This document shows, in pieces, positions 1-10,111 of a DNA stretch of 34,722 nucleotides. The translations under genes and the position numbers were made by a program. The stretch covers positions 5,880-40,601 of the forward strand of contig PABO01000013.1 of NCBI GenBank assembly GCA_002699165.1. The letters are read 5' to 3'. The stretch's first letter is position 1. The number at the start of each line of letters is the position of its first letter. Origin of the DNA: Chloroflexota bacterium. GTDB taxonomy: Bacteria > Chloroflexota > Dehalococcoidia > Lucifugimonadales > Lucifugimonadaceae. Below the pieces are notes generated by a model that did no database searches, was not told the DNA's origin, and saw only the letters and a program-made list of their open reading frames with translations.

Positions 1-2
1 AA

Positions 3-59
3 ATTCAAAAAAATCCAAAAGTATTAAATTCATATTTAGGTTATGGTCAAAATGAATGA
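3..59 (+). CDS. livG: 3' end of branched-chain amino acid-type ABC transporter ATP-binding protein (LivG-like), truncated by window start
   Basis: Frame 3 reads ...IQKNPKVLNSYLGYGQNE* (stop TGA 57-59), a LivG-like 'V..SYLG' C-terminus, overlapping the start of livF; not in the ORF track. Confidence 0.7.
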   Translation: MQKNPKVLNSYLGYGQNE

Positions 60-771
60 AGAAAATATAGTTTTAAGAGCTAATAATATATCAGCAGGTT
101 ATGGTGAGCAGATAATTATAAGAAATATTAATTTAAATCTTTATGAATCTTCAATAAAGACAATAATAGGTCCAAATGGATGTGGAAAGTCGACATTTCT
201 TAAATCCATTTCAGGGATTATAAATCCGGTAGAAGGTAATATAGATATATTTGGTGAAGACGTTACTGAACTCAACACTTTTGAACTTTCTAAAATTGGT
301 TTAGGATATGTCCCTCAATCTGAAAATATTTTTCCTTCATTATCCGTTGAGGATAATCTAAAAATGGGAGGATATATTCTAAATTCAGAAGAATACAAAA
401 ATAATTTAGAAAAAGTTCTCGAAATGTTTCCGGATTTAAGAGATAAACTTTCAGATTCCTCATCTAATTTATCAGGGGGGCAAAGACAAATGCTTGCTTT
501 ATCCAGAGCTTTGATGCTTGACCCAAAGATAATTATGCTTGATGAACCCACTGCAGGATTGTCTCCAATTATTGTTGACGAAGTATTAGAAAATATTATC
601 TCATTGAAAAAATCTAGGCTTTCAGTTTTATTAGTTGAGCAAAATGCAAGAAAGGCATTATCAGTTTCAGATTATGGGGTAGTTTTTTCTTTTGGAGAAA
701 AAGTTATGGAAGATGATGCTTATAAAATATTAAGTGATAAAGAAATATCTAAGCTTTATCTAGGAGGATAA
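52..771 (+). CDS. livF: Branched-chain amino acid-type ABC transporter ATP-binding protein (LivF)
   Basis: Walker A GPNGCGKST, signature LSGGQRQMLALSRALM, Walker B IIMLDEPTAGLSP, LivF-type 'VLLVEQNARKAL'; start either 43 or 52 (MNEENIVL). Confidence 0.93.
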   Translation: MNEENIVLRANNISAGYGEQIIIRNINLNLYESSIKTIIGPNGCGKSTFLKSISGIINPVEGNIDIFGEDVTELNTFELSKIGLGYVPQSENIFPSLSVEDNLKMGGYILNSEEYKNNLEKVLEMFPDLRDKLSDSSSNLSGGQRQMLALSRALMLDPKIIMLDEPTAGLSPIIVDEVLENIISLKKSRLSVLLVEQNARKALSVSDYGVVFSFGEKVMEDDAYKILSDKEISKLYLGG

Positions 772-774
772 ATT

Positions 775-1770
775 TTGAAATATATAGATTTGATTTTTGA
801 AAATAAAACTATTGTGGTTTTATTTTGGATTATCTTAATTTTATCTATCTTGAAGCCTTGGCTATTTGTTAATGGTGTTCTAATAGGTTCTTTATATGCA
901 TTGGGATCAATTGGCTTATCTCTTATCTACGGAAACTTAAAATTTGCCAACATGGCACATGGAGATTTTATGACCCTATCCTCATATGTAGCATTAGCTT
1001 TACTTTTATTTTTCTTTCCTAACAGTGATCAGTCAGCATCAGTTGGTCCATTTACATTTAAGTATGAATTACTTGTAGTAATACCCTTCACAGTGATATT
1101 TATTGGATTTTTAGCAGTTTTATTTGACAAATTGATCTATAAAAAACTTAGAGATTTTGGAGCTGCTCCGGCAGCGATTGCTCTAACTTCTTTAGGTTTA
1201 GCCGTGGGACTTAGAGGACTTATTCAATTTATTTGGGGAACGGACTCTCGAAGTTTTCCAAGGGAATCAAAACTTTTTTGGGACCTACCTTTCAAGATAA
1301 AAATTCCTCCTGATATGTTTTTTTGTGCAATTGTGGCATTCATAATTGCTTTAGCTTTTTATTTTGTATTATTTAAAACGAAATTAGGAAAAGCAATAAG
1401 AGCAACATCAGATAATCCTGACCTTGCAAGAGTTACTGGAATAAATACTGAAAGAATAATTCTATATATTTGGTTTATTGGAGGGATTTTAGCTGCTACC
1501 TCAGGAATACTTATAAGTATGCAACAAGCTATTATAACTCCAGTAATGGGTTGGAAAATCTTAATTCCACTATTTGCAGCAGTTATTGTAGGAGGAATAG
1601 GTAATCCAATTGGAGCTTTGATGGGAGGGTTATTAATAGGAATTACTGGAGAAATTGCGACAGGTTGGATAAATCCATCATATAAACCCGCTGTCTATTT
1701 TTTGGTTTTATTAATTGTTTTGCTATTACGACCTAATGGAATTTTGGGCTTAAAAGGAAGGCAATTCTAA
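775..1770 (+). CDS. livH: ABC transporter permease LivH-type (TTG start)
   Basis: Polytopic protein with LivH motifs (GSLYALGSIGLSLIYGNLKFANMAHGDF; RATSDNPDLARVTGIN); TTG preceded by aggagg. Confidence 0.92.
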   Translation: MKYIDLIFENKTIVVLFWIILILSILKPWLFVNGVLIGSLYALGSIGLSLIYGNLKFANMAHGDFMTLSSYVALALLLFFFPNSDQSASVGPFTFKYELLVVIPFTVIFIGFLAVLFDKLIYKKLRDFGAAPAAIALTSLGLAVGLRGLIQFIWGTDSRSFPRESKLFWDLPFKIKIPPDMFFCAIVAFIIALAFYFVLFKTKLGKAIRATSDNPDLARVTGINTERIILYIWFIGGILAATSGILISMQQAIITPVMGWKILIPLFAAVIVGGIGNPIGALMGGLLIGITGEIATGWINPSYKPAVYFLVLLIVLLLRPNGILGLKGRQF

Positions 1771-2711
1771 TGGATTCCATACTTTATTTCTTAATTGGGT
1801 TTTTGATAATGAGTGGAATTTATTCTGTTTTTTCTGTGGGCCTTAATATTCATTGGGGACACACTGGTCTTTTTAATATAGGGATTGCATCATTCTTCTT
1901 ATTAGGTTCATATGCAGCTGCTATAATTTCAAGTCCTCCTCCAAGCCTTGAAAAATATGAGGACTATTTATGGGGAGGTAATTTATCTCAACTTACTATA
2001 TTAGGATTTGATATTTGGTTTCCAATTATACTGATTTTGTCGGCAATTATTTGTGCCTTAGTAGCAATTCCATTAGCCTTCATAACCATTAGGCTAAAAG
2101 AAGATTATTTAGCTTTGGTTACACTTGGTTTGGCTGAAACTTTAAGAATAATATTTGTAAATGAGAGTTGGCTTGCTAATGGAACAAGAGGGCTCTACTC
2201 TATACCTCGCCCATTTGATTTCATTGATAGAAGTAATTATGATTATATTTATTTTGTAGTAGTAATGATTACACTTTTTATTGTTTATATAATTGCGGAA
2301 AGAGCTACTAATTCCCCATGGGGGAGAGTTTTGAGAGGCATTAAAGATAACGAAAATACAATGATTTCAAGCGGTAAAAATGTCCTAAAATTTAAAGTAG
2401 AAGCATTTGCATTTGGAGCAGGAATTATGGGTATTGGTGGAGCATTATTTACTCACGGTAAAAGATTTATTGACCCGATTACCTTTGAACCAATGTTAGC
2501 TACTTTTATTATTTGGAGTATGCTGATGGTAGGAGGCAGTGGTAACAATAGAGGTGCTATTTTTGGAGCATTTTTAATGTGGGGGATTTGGACATTTACT
2601 CAATTTTTACCAGGATTTCTGAGTGATGCAAATTTAAGATTTGTATTCGTAGGGTTGATAATAATAATATTTCAATTGTATAAACCCAACGGAGTAATCC
2701 CTGCCAAATAG
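1770..2711 (+). CDS. livM: ABC transporter permease LivM-type
   Basis: GLNIHWGHTGLFNIG, RLKEDYLALVTLGLAE, GRVLRGIKDNE motifs; overlaps livH stop. Confidence 0.92.
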   Translation: MDSILYFLIGFLIMSGIYSVFSVGLNIHWGHTGLFNIGIASFFLLGSYAAAIISSPPPSLEKYEDYLWGGNLSQLTILGFDIWFPIILILSAIICALVAIPLAFITIRLKEDYLALVTLGLAETLRIIFVNESWLANGTRGLYSIPRPFDFIDRSNYDYIYFVVVMITLFIVYIIAERATNSPWGRVLRGIKDNENTMISSGKNVLKFKVEAFAFGAGIMGIGGALFTHGKRFIDPITFEPMLATFIIWSMLMVGGSGNNRGAIFGAFLMWGIWTFTQFLPGFLSDANLRFVFVGLIIIIFQLYKPNGVIPAK

Positions 2712-2723
2712 CAGGAATTACTC
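2692..2723. terminator. Hairpin between convergent livM and substrate-binding protein genes
   Basis: GAGTAAT-c-CCTGC-caaata-GCAGG-a-ATTACTC inverted repeat (12 bp with one mismatch) spanning the livM stop; no canonical T-run on the + side. Confidence 0.5.
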
Positions 2724-2741
2724 AAAAAATCTAAAATATTT

Positions 2742-3938
2742 TTATGGGGATTCAAATCTTCCAGTTGAAGTTATTTTTCCATCCTCAATAGTCCATACTT
2801 CAATAGTATTGCTTACATCACCGTTTGCATCAATTTCTTGATCACCTGCAACACCAACATAATCAATATCTTTTCCATCATTTATCAGTTCTAAAGCTTT
2901 AGCCATATCTCCAGGTCCAACTTTCTCGCCTGGGGCATTTGCTACAAAACGTAAAGAGTCACCATCTACTGTGTCAGTTCCCGATTTAGCCATAGCCAAT
3001 GCTAGTAGGATTGCACCATCAAAACCTTCTCCAATGAATGGATTTGTGGGTAATTCTCCATATTTGCCTTCGTAAAGTGAAGTAAAAGTTGATTTTGCAT
3101 CTGAATCAGGTGCTCCGGGTGCAGTACCCATCATACCTTCAAATTTATCAGCACCTAGCTCGTCAAACATTTCTTGATTTTTTGTTCCATCAACAAACAT
3201 AAAGTCTCCAGTGTAACCACTTTCTATAAGCTCTCTAAGATAAACAGCAGCTGATTTTGGATAACTCATTGCAATAATTACGTCTGGTTCATGATCAGTA
3301 ATAGCTTTATCTATTTCTGACTTATAAGAAGGTTGTTCTTGCTCATGAGGAATTTCAGCCTCACAATGACCGCCTTCTTCTTCAAATGTTGAAGTAAAAA
3401 TATTATTTAATCCTTCACCATAAGGGTTATTTACATATATAGTTGAACAATGTTCATAACCTAATCTTTTTGCCATTCTAGCTAAAACAACACCCTGAGC
3501 TGCATCAGATACAGTGGTTCTAAATACTGTATCGTTGTCGTCTAGTACAGAAATTGCAGGACTTGTAGAAGCAGGCGAAATCATAACCATTCCAGCAGGA
3601 ATACTTTTTGCCTCTGCTACAGCCATAGTTACTCCACTGGATAATGAACCAACTATACCACCAACTTTATCTATTTCAATCAACTTACCTGCTGCTTCAG
3701 TAGCAACGTTAGGGCTTGTTCCACTATCAGCGTGGACAACAGTTACATCACCACCGTTAACTCCACCAGCATCATTAATTAAACTCACGGCTAGATCAAC
3801 ACCATTTTGAATAGGGGGACCATAAGCTCCTAAGTCTCCAGTTTCGTCCATTAAAGTACCAATTTTTGCTCCTCCACTTGAACAAGCTGTTAGCACAAAA
3901 AGAACAGAAGTGAATAAAATTACTAATTTTTTCATCAT
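2742..3938 (-). CDS. ABC transporter substrate-binding lipoprotein (LivK-like)
   Basis: Lipobox LTAC; periplasmic binding protein motifs (DETGDLGAYGPPIQNGVDLAVSLIN, MVMISPASTSP). Confidence 0.9.
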   Translation of the reverse strand: MMKKLVILFTSVLFVLTACSSGGAKIGTLMDETGDLGAYGPPIQNGVDLAVSLINDAGGVNGGDVTVVHADSGTSPNVATEAAGKLIEIDKVGGIVGSLSSGVTMAVAEAKSIPAGMVMISPASTSPAISVLDDNDTVFRTTVSDAAQGVVLARMAKRLGYEHCSTIYVNNPYGEGLNNIFTSTFEEEGGHCEAEIPHEQEQPSYKSEIDKAITDHEPDVIIAMSYPKSAAVYLRELIESGYTGDFMFVDGTKNQEMFDELGADKFEGMMGTAPGAPDSDAKSTFTSLYEGKYGELPTNPFIGEGFDGAILLALAMAKSGTDTVDGDSLRFVANAPGEKVGPGDMAKALELINDGKDIDYVGVAGDQEIDANGDVSNTIEVWTIEDGKITSTGRFESP

Positions 3939-4023
3939 ATCTCCTTGATTATAAAAGTTATGCCATCTTTAGGCATTTCAATACTTAATTCTATAATATG
4001 ATAATTCAAAAGTCTAAGATTGC

Positions 4024-4914
4024 TTATCCTAGCTTTCCTTCCCATTCATCTGTTTTTTCATAACTTTTTATAAAGGATTGAAACTTTTTTTCAGAGTCAT
4101 CTTTAGGGTAAAAATTTAGATTTTTTCTTGCAGATTCAAGAGACCAAAATCGTCTAGTATTATCACTTACTCCATAAACAACTAAAAAGGGAACATCTTG
4201 TAGATCACCTTTTATCTCTTCAGCTGATAGAGATTTATCAAATAAATTACTCAGGTCATTTTGACTTATATAAGCACCTAGATGGCGCTTTATATTTCTA
4301 ATTCCTTCGCCATTTTTATTGGATATAAACTTATTATTTTGAAGAGATTCATCTATCTCTCTTGGAAAACCTATTCGTACATGTACAAACTCTATTTTTC
4401 TACCAAATTTTCCTGATGCATAAGGTAAAGATAATAGTTCATATGAAGCTTTCGCCCAACCATAAAAATTATCTGAATAAGGAATCATATTAGTATTTAC
4501 AAGATCTAATTTTTTTTCATGAATTTCATGGTGTTCGTACCAATCAGCGGCGTGATTGGATGAAGCCACTACAACTCTATCAATATTTTGAGTAAGCGCA
4601 GCTTTATAAATTTTATTTGCCATAATTACATTTCTATTTTCTTGATCAAATGAATTTAATTCATTATTTGTATTTTTAGAATTTCTTTCATGATCAGGCC
4701 TTATATATGCAAGATGAATAACAGATTGATGTCCTTTTACGATTTTTTCAATATCTTCAACCGATGAATCTGATAGATTCATTTTAATAATTTTTGAATT
4801 AAATTTTTTATTAAATTCAATATCAACTAATGTAAGCTCATATTTTTTTTCAAGATGAGGAATTATCCTTGATGCAACGTATCCATTTGCGCCTGTTATT
4901 AATATTTTTTTCAT
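4024..4914 (-). CDS. NAD-dependent epimerase/dehydratase (SDR), uronate dehydrogenase-like
   Basis: N-terminal KKILITGANGYVASRI Rossmann motif, SSNHAADWYE, catalytic YxxxK (YGWAK). Confidence 0.8.
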   Translation of the reverse strand: MKKILITGANGYVASRIIPHLEKKYELTLVDIEFNKKFNSKIIKMNLSDSSVEDIEKIVKGHQSVIHLAYIRPDHERNSKNTNNELNSFDQENRNVIMANKIYKAALTQNIDRVVVASSNHAADWYEHHEIHEKKLDLVNTNMIPYSDNFYGWAKASYELLSLPYASGKFGRKIEFVHVRIGFPREIDESLQNNKFISNKNGEGIRNIKRHLGAYISQNDLSNLFDKSLSAEEIKGDLQDVPFLVVYGVSDNTRRFWSLESARKNLNFYPKDDSEKKFQSFIKSYEKTDEWEGKLG

Positions 4915-4920
4915 ATTCTT

Positions 4921-6342
4921 TTACTCATTAGGTCCAAATTCAATGATTTTCATAACAGGATTATTATCTAGGTTAAGGATGCTATGATCTCCGTTTTTCT
5001 TTAATTCTTTCCAATATAACTGAATTATTTCTTTCTTTTCTTTTTTATATTTTTCTGAATCAATAAGATTTACAATCTCATCAGGATCTACCTCCAAGTC
5101 GTATAATTCATCAAAATCAAAACCGTTAAATATATATTTTAGATTTTTATACCACAGAACTCTTTGTTTCAGTTGGAGCCTTGTTCCATCGTATTCAGCA
5201 AAGCTTTTATTAATTGTGTTTACTTCATCAGTACATAAAATTCTTTTAAAAGAATTTGAGTCTATTTTTTCTATCTCTTTAGAATTCAATAGATCTAAAA
5301 TTGTAGGACATAGATCCATACTAGTTATAAGGTCTTCTGAGATTTTATTTTTTTGAATTTCTGGGCCAGAAATAATCATTGGGATTCTATAAATTTCTTC
5401 AAAAGCTGCTAAGTTTTTTGCATAAATCCCATGAGATGACAAGGCTTCTCCATGGTCTGAGGTGAAAATAATAATAGTATTATCTAGATCTCCATTTTCT
5501 TCAATCATGTCAATTATTTTTCCATACTCGTGATCTATCTCTGTGATCATTGCATAATAATTTCTTATTGACTCAATATGATCTTGTTCTGTCATATTTT
5601 CAAATACTTTTTTTCCCCTTTTATATATATTGGGTTTATCTTTGAAATCATCATTAAAAGATTTAGGTAATTTCAATTCTATATTTTCATACATGTCATA
5701 GAATTTTTTAGATGAAATAAAAGGATCATGTGGTTCTATTACGGAAATAAAGCATGCCCAAGGCTTATCATCTTTTTCTTCCTTTAGAAATTTCTTTGCT
5801 TTGTTTGAAACTAATCCTAGTACTCTTTCTTCAGTTGGGATGTTCGATACTCCATAGAAAGGAGTTGTTTTATATCCAGGAGGGTTATCTATAAATAAAT
5901 GAGGTTGCATTTTATCTATGCTATCTTTATGCTTTTTATTGGCATTAATATACTCAGTTGATACCCCGTCTATTAATGCATAAGTATCCCATCCAAATTC
6001 TTCTAACTTATTACTTCTTTCAACGTGCCATTTGCCAAAATAAGCAGTGTTATAACCATCTTCCTTTAGCCTTTGTGCCCAATGTTCTTTTTCTCTTCTT
6101 AAGTTTGATTGATCCTCATCTACTGTATGGGTAACTGTAGTAACACCATGATTATGAGGTAATAAACCTGTCATTATGCTTGCTCTTGCAGGAGAACAAA
6201 CAGGGTTTGCTGTGTGAGCTTTATTAAATTTCACTCCTCTTTTAGCTAATTTATCTAAATTAGGAGTTATGCAAGGATTGTTTTCATCAAGTACCTGACC
6301 GTGCATTTGGTCAACCATTAGGAATAATAAATTTTTTTTCAT
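4921..6342 (-). CDS. Type I sulfatase
   Basis: VDQMHGQVLDENNPCITPNLDKLAKRGVKF; FGly motif CSPAR; YFGKWH; FTSDHGE. Confidence 0.93.
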   Translation of the reverse strand: MKKNLLFLMVDQMHGQVLDENNPCITPNLDKLAKRGVKFNKAHTANPVCSPARASIMTGLLPHNHGVTTVTHTVDEDQSNLRREKEHWAQRLKEDGYNTAYFGKWHVERSNKLEEFGWDTYALIDGVSTEYINANKKHKDSIDKMQPHLFIDNPPGYKTTPFYGVSNIPTEERVLGLVSNKAKKFLKEEKDDKPWACFISVIEPHDPFISSKKFYDMYENIELKLPKSFNDDFKDKPNIYKRGKKVFENMTEQDHIESIRNYYAMITEIDHEYGKIIDMIEENGDLDNTIIIFTSDHGEALSSHGIYAKNLAAFEEIYRIPMIISGPEIQKNKISEDLITSMDLCPTILDLLNSKEIEKIDSNSFKRILCTDEVNTINKSFAEYDGTRLQLKQRVLWYKNLKYIFNGFDFDELYDLEVDPDEIVNLIDSEKYKKEKKEIIQLYWKELKKNGDHSILNLDNNPVMKIIEFGPNE

Positions 6343-6355
6343 TCATTTTTCTTTC

Positions 6356-7483
6356 TTATATAAATGGTTTTATTTTTTCAAAATTTCCACCCACAATTTC
6401 ATTAGCTTCAATTGATAGCCAATCTTCTAAAATATCAGAGTATAAACCTCTAAAATCAAAGTTAAATTTCAGGTCACCTTCAACTCTTTCACTAGGATCT
6501 AAAGAAGGATATTCATTATAATGACCTCCTTTAACACTTTTCCCAATCAAGAATGAAACCCCTCCTGATCCATGATCAGTTCCTGTTCCGTTGTCATCAA
6601 CCCTTCTTCCAAATTCAGAAAAAATAAATACTAAGACTTCTTTTCCTTTATTATGTTCTTCTAAATCTTGAAAGAAAGAACTTAATGCATCTGAAAGTTG
6701 ATGCCATAAATATTCCTGCAAAACTACTTCATTGGTATGCGTATCAAATCCTCCATGATTTACATAAAAAATTCTTGTTCCAAAATTTGCAAAATGAACC
6801 TGGGCTACCCCTTTTAATTGTTTTGCTATGTTTGTATCAGGATATTCAATATTTGATTTATAAAGCTTTGGAGCTTCATTGATTATATCTATACCTTTAG
6901 CTGCATCTAATCCTGTTTTACCGAGGTAATTCATTGTAAAGTCATTACCCATAACGGGGCTATAAAATCTTTTAAATGTGTCCATGGCTTTTGTTTTATT
7001 ATCTTCATCTGAAATTGAAGTAAATAAACCATAGTTTTCTATATCTCCAACTGAAGTAACAGGAACATCTGGAGCTACCAAGGCTCTTGGTAAATATTCA
7101 CTGAAATTTACTGCAGTTACAACATTTTCACTGTTTGGATCTAGATCTTTTATAGCTTGTCCTAGCCATCCTTTTGATCCAACTTTATTTGGTTCAGCGG
7201 TATGCCAAATATCCATTGATCTAAAATGAGATCGATTTGGAGTAGGATAACCAACACCATGAATAATAGCTAAGTTTCCTTCTTCATAAAATTTTTTCAT
7301 AATTCCCATTCCAGGATTAAGTCCCAACTTATTATCCAAAGGAATTATTTTTTCGTCACTTAACATTATATTTTTTCTTGAGTCTCGATATATAGGATTT
7401 TCCCAAGGGACTATACAATTTAAGTAATCATTCCCTCCAGAAAGCTGAATTGTTACTAGAACTTTTTCTTCATTTTTTGTCAT
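6356..7483 (-). CDS. DUF1501 family protein
   Basis: LVTIQLSGGNDYLN...SHFRSMDIWHTA...FSEFGRRVDDNGTGTDHGSGGVSFLIG motifs of DUF1501; no signal peptide at the N-terminus. Confidence 0.88.
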   Translation of the reverse strand: MTKNEEKVLVTIQLSGGNDYLNCIVPWENPIYRDSRKNIMLSDEKIIPLDNKLGLNPGMGIMKKFYEEGNLAIIHGVGYPTPNRSHFRSMDIWHTAEPNKVGSKGWLGQAIKDLDPNSENVVTAVNFSEYLPRALVAPDVPVTSVGDIENYGLFTSISDEDNKTKAMDTFKRFYSPVMGNDFTMNYLGKTGLDAAKGIDIINEAPKLYKSNIEYPDTNIAKQLKGVAQVHFANFGTRIFYVNHGGFDTHTNEVVLQEYLWHQLSDALSSFFQDLEEHNKGKEVLVFIFSEFGRRVDDNGTGTDHGSGGVSFLIGKSVKGGHYNEYPSLDPSERVEGDLKFNFDFRGLYSDILEDWLSIEANEIVGGNFEKIKPFI

Positions 7484-7492
7484 AACTTTCTC

Positions 7493-8503
7493 CTAATTTA
7501 TCTTATAAATCTGTATTCTATTTCTATTTGAATCTAGTATTAAAAGATTTTTATTATTATCAATGACGACTGAAGTGGGATCCCAAAAATATGATTCTAT
7601 TCTAGCTGACTCTTCATGGGGTTCTACATCATCTATTGGTATTACAGGAACAAAGGTTTTCCTAGCTTCTTTTTCATCAATATTTGCATTAATATATTCT
7701 TTTGCCCATTCTGAAAGAGTTGATTCCCCTCTTAAGAAACCACAATATTCAAAGTTTTCATCAAAAATTTGTATTTTTTGATTCCCCCAATCTGAAACAT
7801 AATAAAATCCATTATCATCTTGAGTAACATCTGAAGGTCTAAATAATTCACCTTCTTTATTTCCTGATTTCCCAAATGTATCTACGAAATTACCATCTTT
7901 ATCAAATATTTGAATCCTATCATTTCTCCAGTCTGCAACTAAAACTTTTTCATTGATTATTTTTATACCCCAAGGTTTATCAAAATTACCTAGCTGGTTA
8001 CCTTCTTCACCCCAAGTTTTTACAAAATCACCCTCTGTAGTCATAACTTGAATTCGATTATTTAAGTTATCAGCTATATAAAGTAGGTCATTTTCATCAC
8101 TAGTTATGCCAGAAGGAAAGTTTAGTTCTCCTTCTTTCTCACCCTTAACACCCCAACGTTTTATAAAATCTCCTTCTGGATTAAAAACTGAAATAGTATG
8201 AGTGTACTCGTCAGTAATATAAACATTGTCTTTTGAGTCAAATGTCAATGAACAAGGCCAATATAGTTCTCCTGGATTTTTTCCAAATTTGGAAAATTCT
8301 CCAAAATAATTATTTTCTATATCTAGCATAGAAATTCTTAGTCCTACAGTATGAAATGCTCCGCTTCTATTTACAACATAAACTTTATTTTTACTGTTTA
8401 TGGCTAGGTCTCTAGGTAAATGGAAGCCTCTACCCCCCACATCTGCTGTGAAACCTACAGAGTGAGAATATTCGATATTAATTTTTTCGTTAAGTTTTTT
8501 CAT
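7493..8503 (-). CDS. NHL-repeat beta-propeller protein
   Basis: Repeated 'F..P.gi..d....yvaD..n.RIQ.f...G.fv..wG..G...G.F..P' units. Confidence 0.9.
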   Translation of the reverse strand: MKKLNEKINIEYSHSVGFTADVGGRGFHLPRDLAINSKNKVYVVNRSGAFHTVGLRISMLDIENNYFGEFSKFGKNPGELYWPCSLTFDSKDNVYITDEYTHTISVFNPEGDFIKRWGVKGEKEGELNFPSGITSDENDLLYIADNLNNRIQVMTTEGDFVKTWGEEGNQLGNFDKPWGIKIINEKVLVADWRNDRIQIFDKDGNFVDTFGKSGNKEGELFRPSDVTQDDNGFYYVSDWGNQKIQIFDENFEYCGFLRGESTLSEWAKEYINANIDEKEARKTFVPVIPIDDVEPHEESARIESYFWDPTSVVIDNNKNLLILDSNRNRIQIYKIN

Positions 8504-9903
8504 TAAGTCATTTGAAATTCTCTTGATGAAGAGATTAATTTAATAACAATGGAAATAGATTCTTCATTTATTACAAGATCTTTATCATTGATGTGGTCAG
8601 ACAATACATCTTTAGTAGTTGAGTGAAGCTCTATATATCCCAATTCTTCTAGACAAATCTCTAATAAATTTTTCTTGTTAGGTTCTTTATCCATAATATT
8701 TTTAATCAATTTTTTTTCAGAATTCCCTAAGAAATCAGCAGCAAAATTAATTCTTTGCACCACAGAACCTGTATTTATCCATTCCTCTCCACCCTGCCAT
8801 CCTTCCACCGAAGTAGGATTTAATAATGGTTGCCCCATTAAACCTGAGCTGATAGTTGCTTCGTAAACTTCTTCAGAAGGAATTTCAAAGCCTCCTGATA
8901 ACCTAACTGCATTCACTACTAATTCTGCCGGACTTTTTATTCTGCTGTTTATTATCTCTTCGTTTCTAAAGTATTTTGACTTAAATAGGTCTCTAAGAAT
9001 CTCTTTGATATTATAAGAATGTTTGAAGTAAGAATTGACAATAAAATCTATCACATCTTCATCTAAGGGTTTTTTATGTGGCCATTGAGGAACTGGTAAC
9101 TCATCTTTAATGAAAAAATGATACAAATGCCTTGCTAGATATCTTGCAGTAGATTCTTGCTTGCAAATGATTTTTATTACATCGTCCCCATTAAAGTTAC
9201 CTGTTTCACCTAAAAATTCTTTTTCTCCAAAATCATGATCATTTTCATCAAACTTAAATTGCCATGCGACGTAATTATAGGGCCTGGCAGTATTGTTACG
9301 CATTTTAATAGCCATGTATGGCATATTCTCTACTGTCCATCCAGTGAAAGCTCTTGAGCATTCTTTTATATCTTGTTCAGAGTAACTTCCGACACCCATA
9401 GAAAATAATTCTAAAATTTCTCTTCCATAATTTTCATTTATGTTATTTTTATGATTATCTTGATTATCTAACCACATTATCATTGCAGGATCCTTAGATA
9501 ATTGAATAAGAATATTTTCAAAACTTCCCAACCCATGATCTCTGAACATCTCAATTTGAGATGTCATTACTTTTCCTTGAATAAGCTTGTGCTGTCCCGT
9601 TGCAAATACTCTATGCCAAAATAATGCAATTTTTTCATCAAAAGGAAATTTGGAATGAGCTAATCTATACATCCAAAACGCTCCCGAACTATTTACGCTT
9701 CTAACATCTGATAGATCTATTTGATAGCGTCTTAATAGGTCTTTAGGAACAGGGTTTTTATCTTCATTATCTAACAGAAAATCTACAGCATCTTCAAAGT
9801 CTTTTTTAGATAATAAATCTATTTCTTTTTTTGATCCTCCAAAACACACTCTTCTTAATAAGTGCCCAATTTCTTCTTTTTTAGTTTTGCTTTTCGTTGT
9901 CAT
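8503..9903 (-). CDS. DUF1800 family protein
   Basis: LLRRVCFGGSKKEI...FWHRVFATGQHKL...MIMWLDNQDNHKNNINENYGREILELFSMGVGSYSEQDIKECSRAFTGWT, typical of DUF1800. Confidence 0.92.
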   Translation of the reverse strand: MTTKSKTKKEEIGHLLRRVCFGGSKKEIDLLSKKDFEDAVDFLLDNEDKNPVPKDLLRRYQIDLSDVRSVNSSGAFWMYRLAHSKFPFDEKIALFWHRVFATGQHKLIQGKVMTSQIEMFRDHGLGSFENILIQLSKDPAMIMWLDNQDNHKNNINENYGREILELFSMGVGSYSEQDIKECSRAFTGWTVENMPYMAIKMRNNTARPYNYVAWQFKFDENDHDFGEKEFLGETGNFNGDDVIKIICKQESTARYLARHLYHFFIKDELPVPQWPHKKPLDEDVIDFIVNSYFKHSYNIKEILRDLFKSKYFRNEEIINSRIKSPAELVVNAVRLSGGFEIPSEEVYEATISSGLMGQPLLNPTSVEGWQGGEEWINTGSVVQRINFAADFLGNSEKKLIKNIMDKEPNKKNLLEICLEELGYIELHSTTKDVLSDHINDKDLVINEESISIVIKLISSSREFQMT

Positions 9904-10102
9904 TATTTATATTTTTAGTGCCTAATAATTTTTTTCTTATTCTAAACCTTATAGAGTAAACAATCAATAGTGCCGCTAGTATTGGGAACCATCTAGAAAA
10001 CATACCTTCTTCTACCCCTAAGCCATTTATAACTAACCTGATTATAAAAGATAGGATTAATAAGGCCCCAATTTCTATCATCATTATTTGTAATCTGCTC
10101 AT
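9881..10102 (-). CDS. Small membrane protein, two predicted TM segments
   Basis: 73 aa; hydrophobic IEIGALLILSFIIRLVI and WFPILAALLIVYSI; overlaps the DUF1800 gene by 23 nt. Confidence 0.65.
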   Translation of the reverse strand: MSRLQIMMIEIGALLILSFIIRLVINGLGVEEGMFSRWFPILAALLIVYSIRFRIRKKLLGTKNINNDNEKQN

Positions 10103-10111
10103 TTTTTCCTC

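Noticed and set aside
3514-3810. 98-aa plus-strand ORF antisense to the substrate-binding protein
   Set aside because: Complementary frame of a well-supported lipoprotein gene; the apparent hydrophobicity is a by-product of the opposite strand coding.
3960-3976. ATGCC-atcttta-GGCAT inverted repeat upstream of the binding-protein gene
   Set aside because: Only 5 bp per arm; could be an operator but indistinguishable from chance without comparative data.
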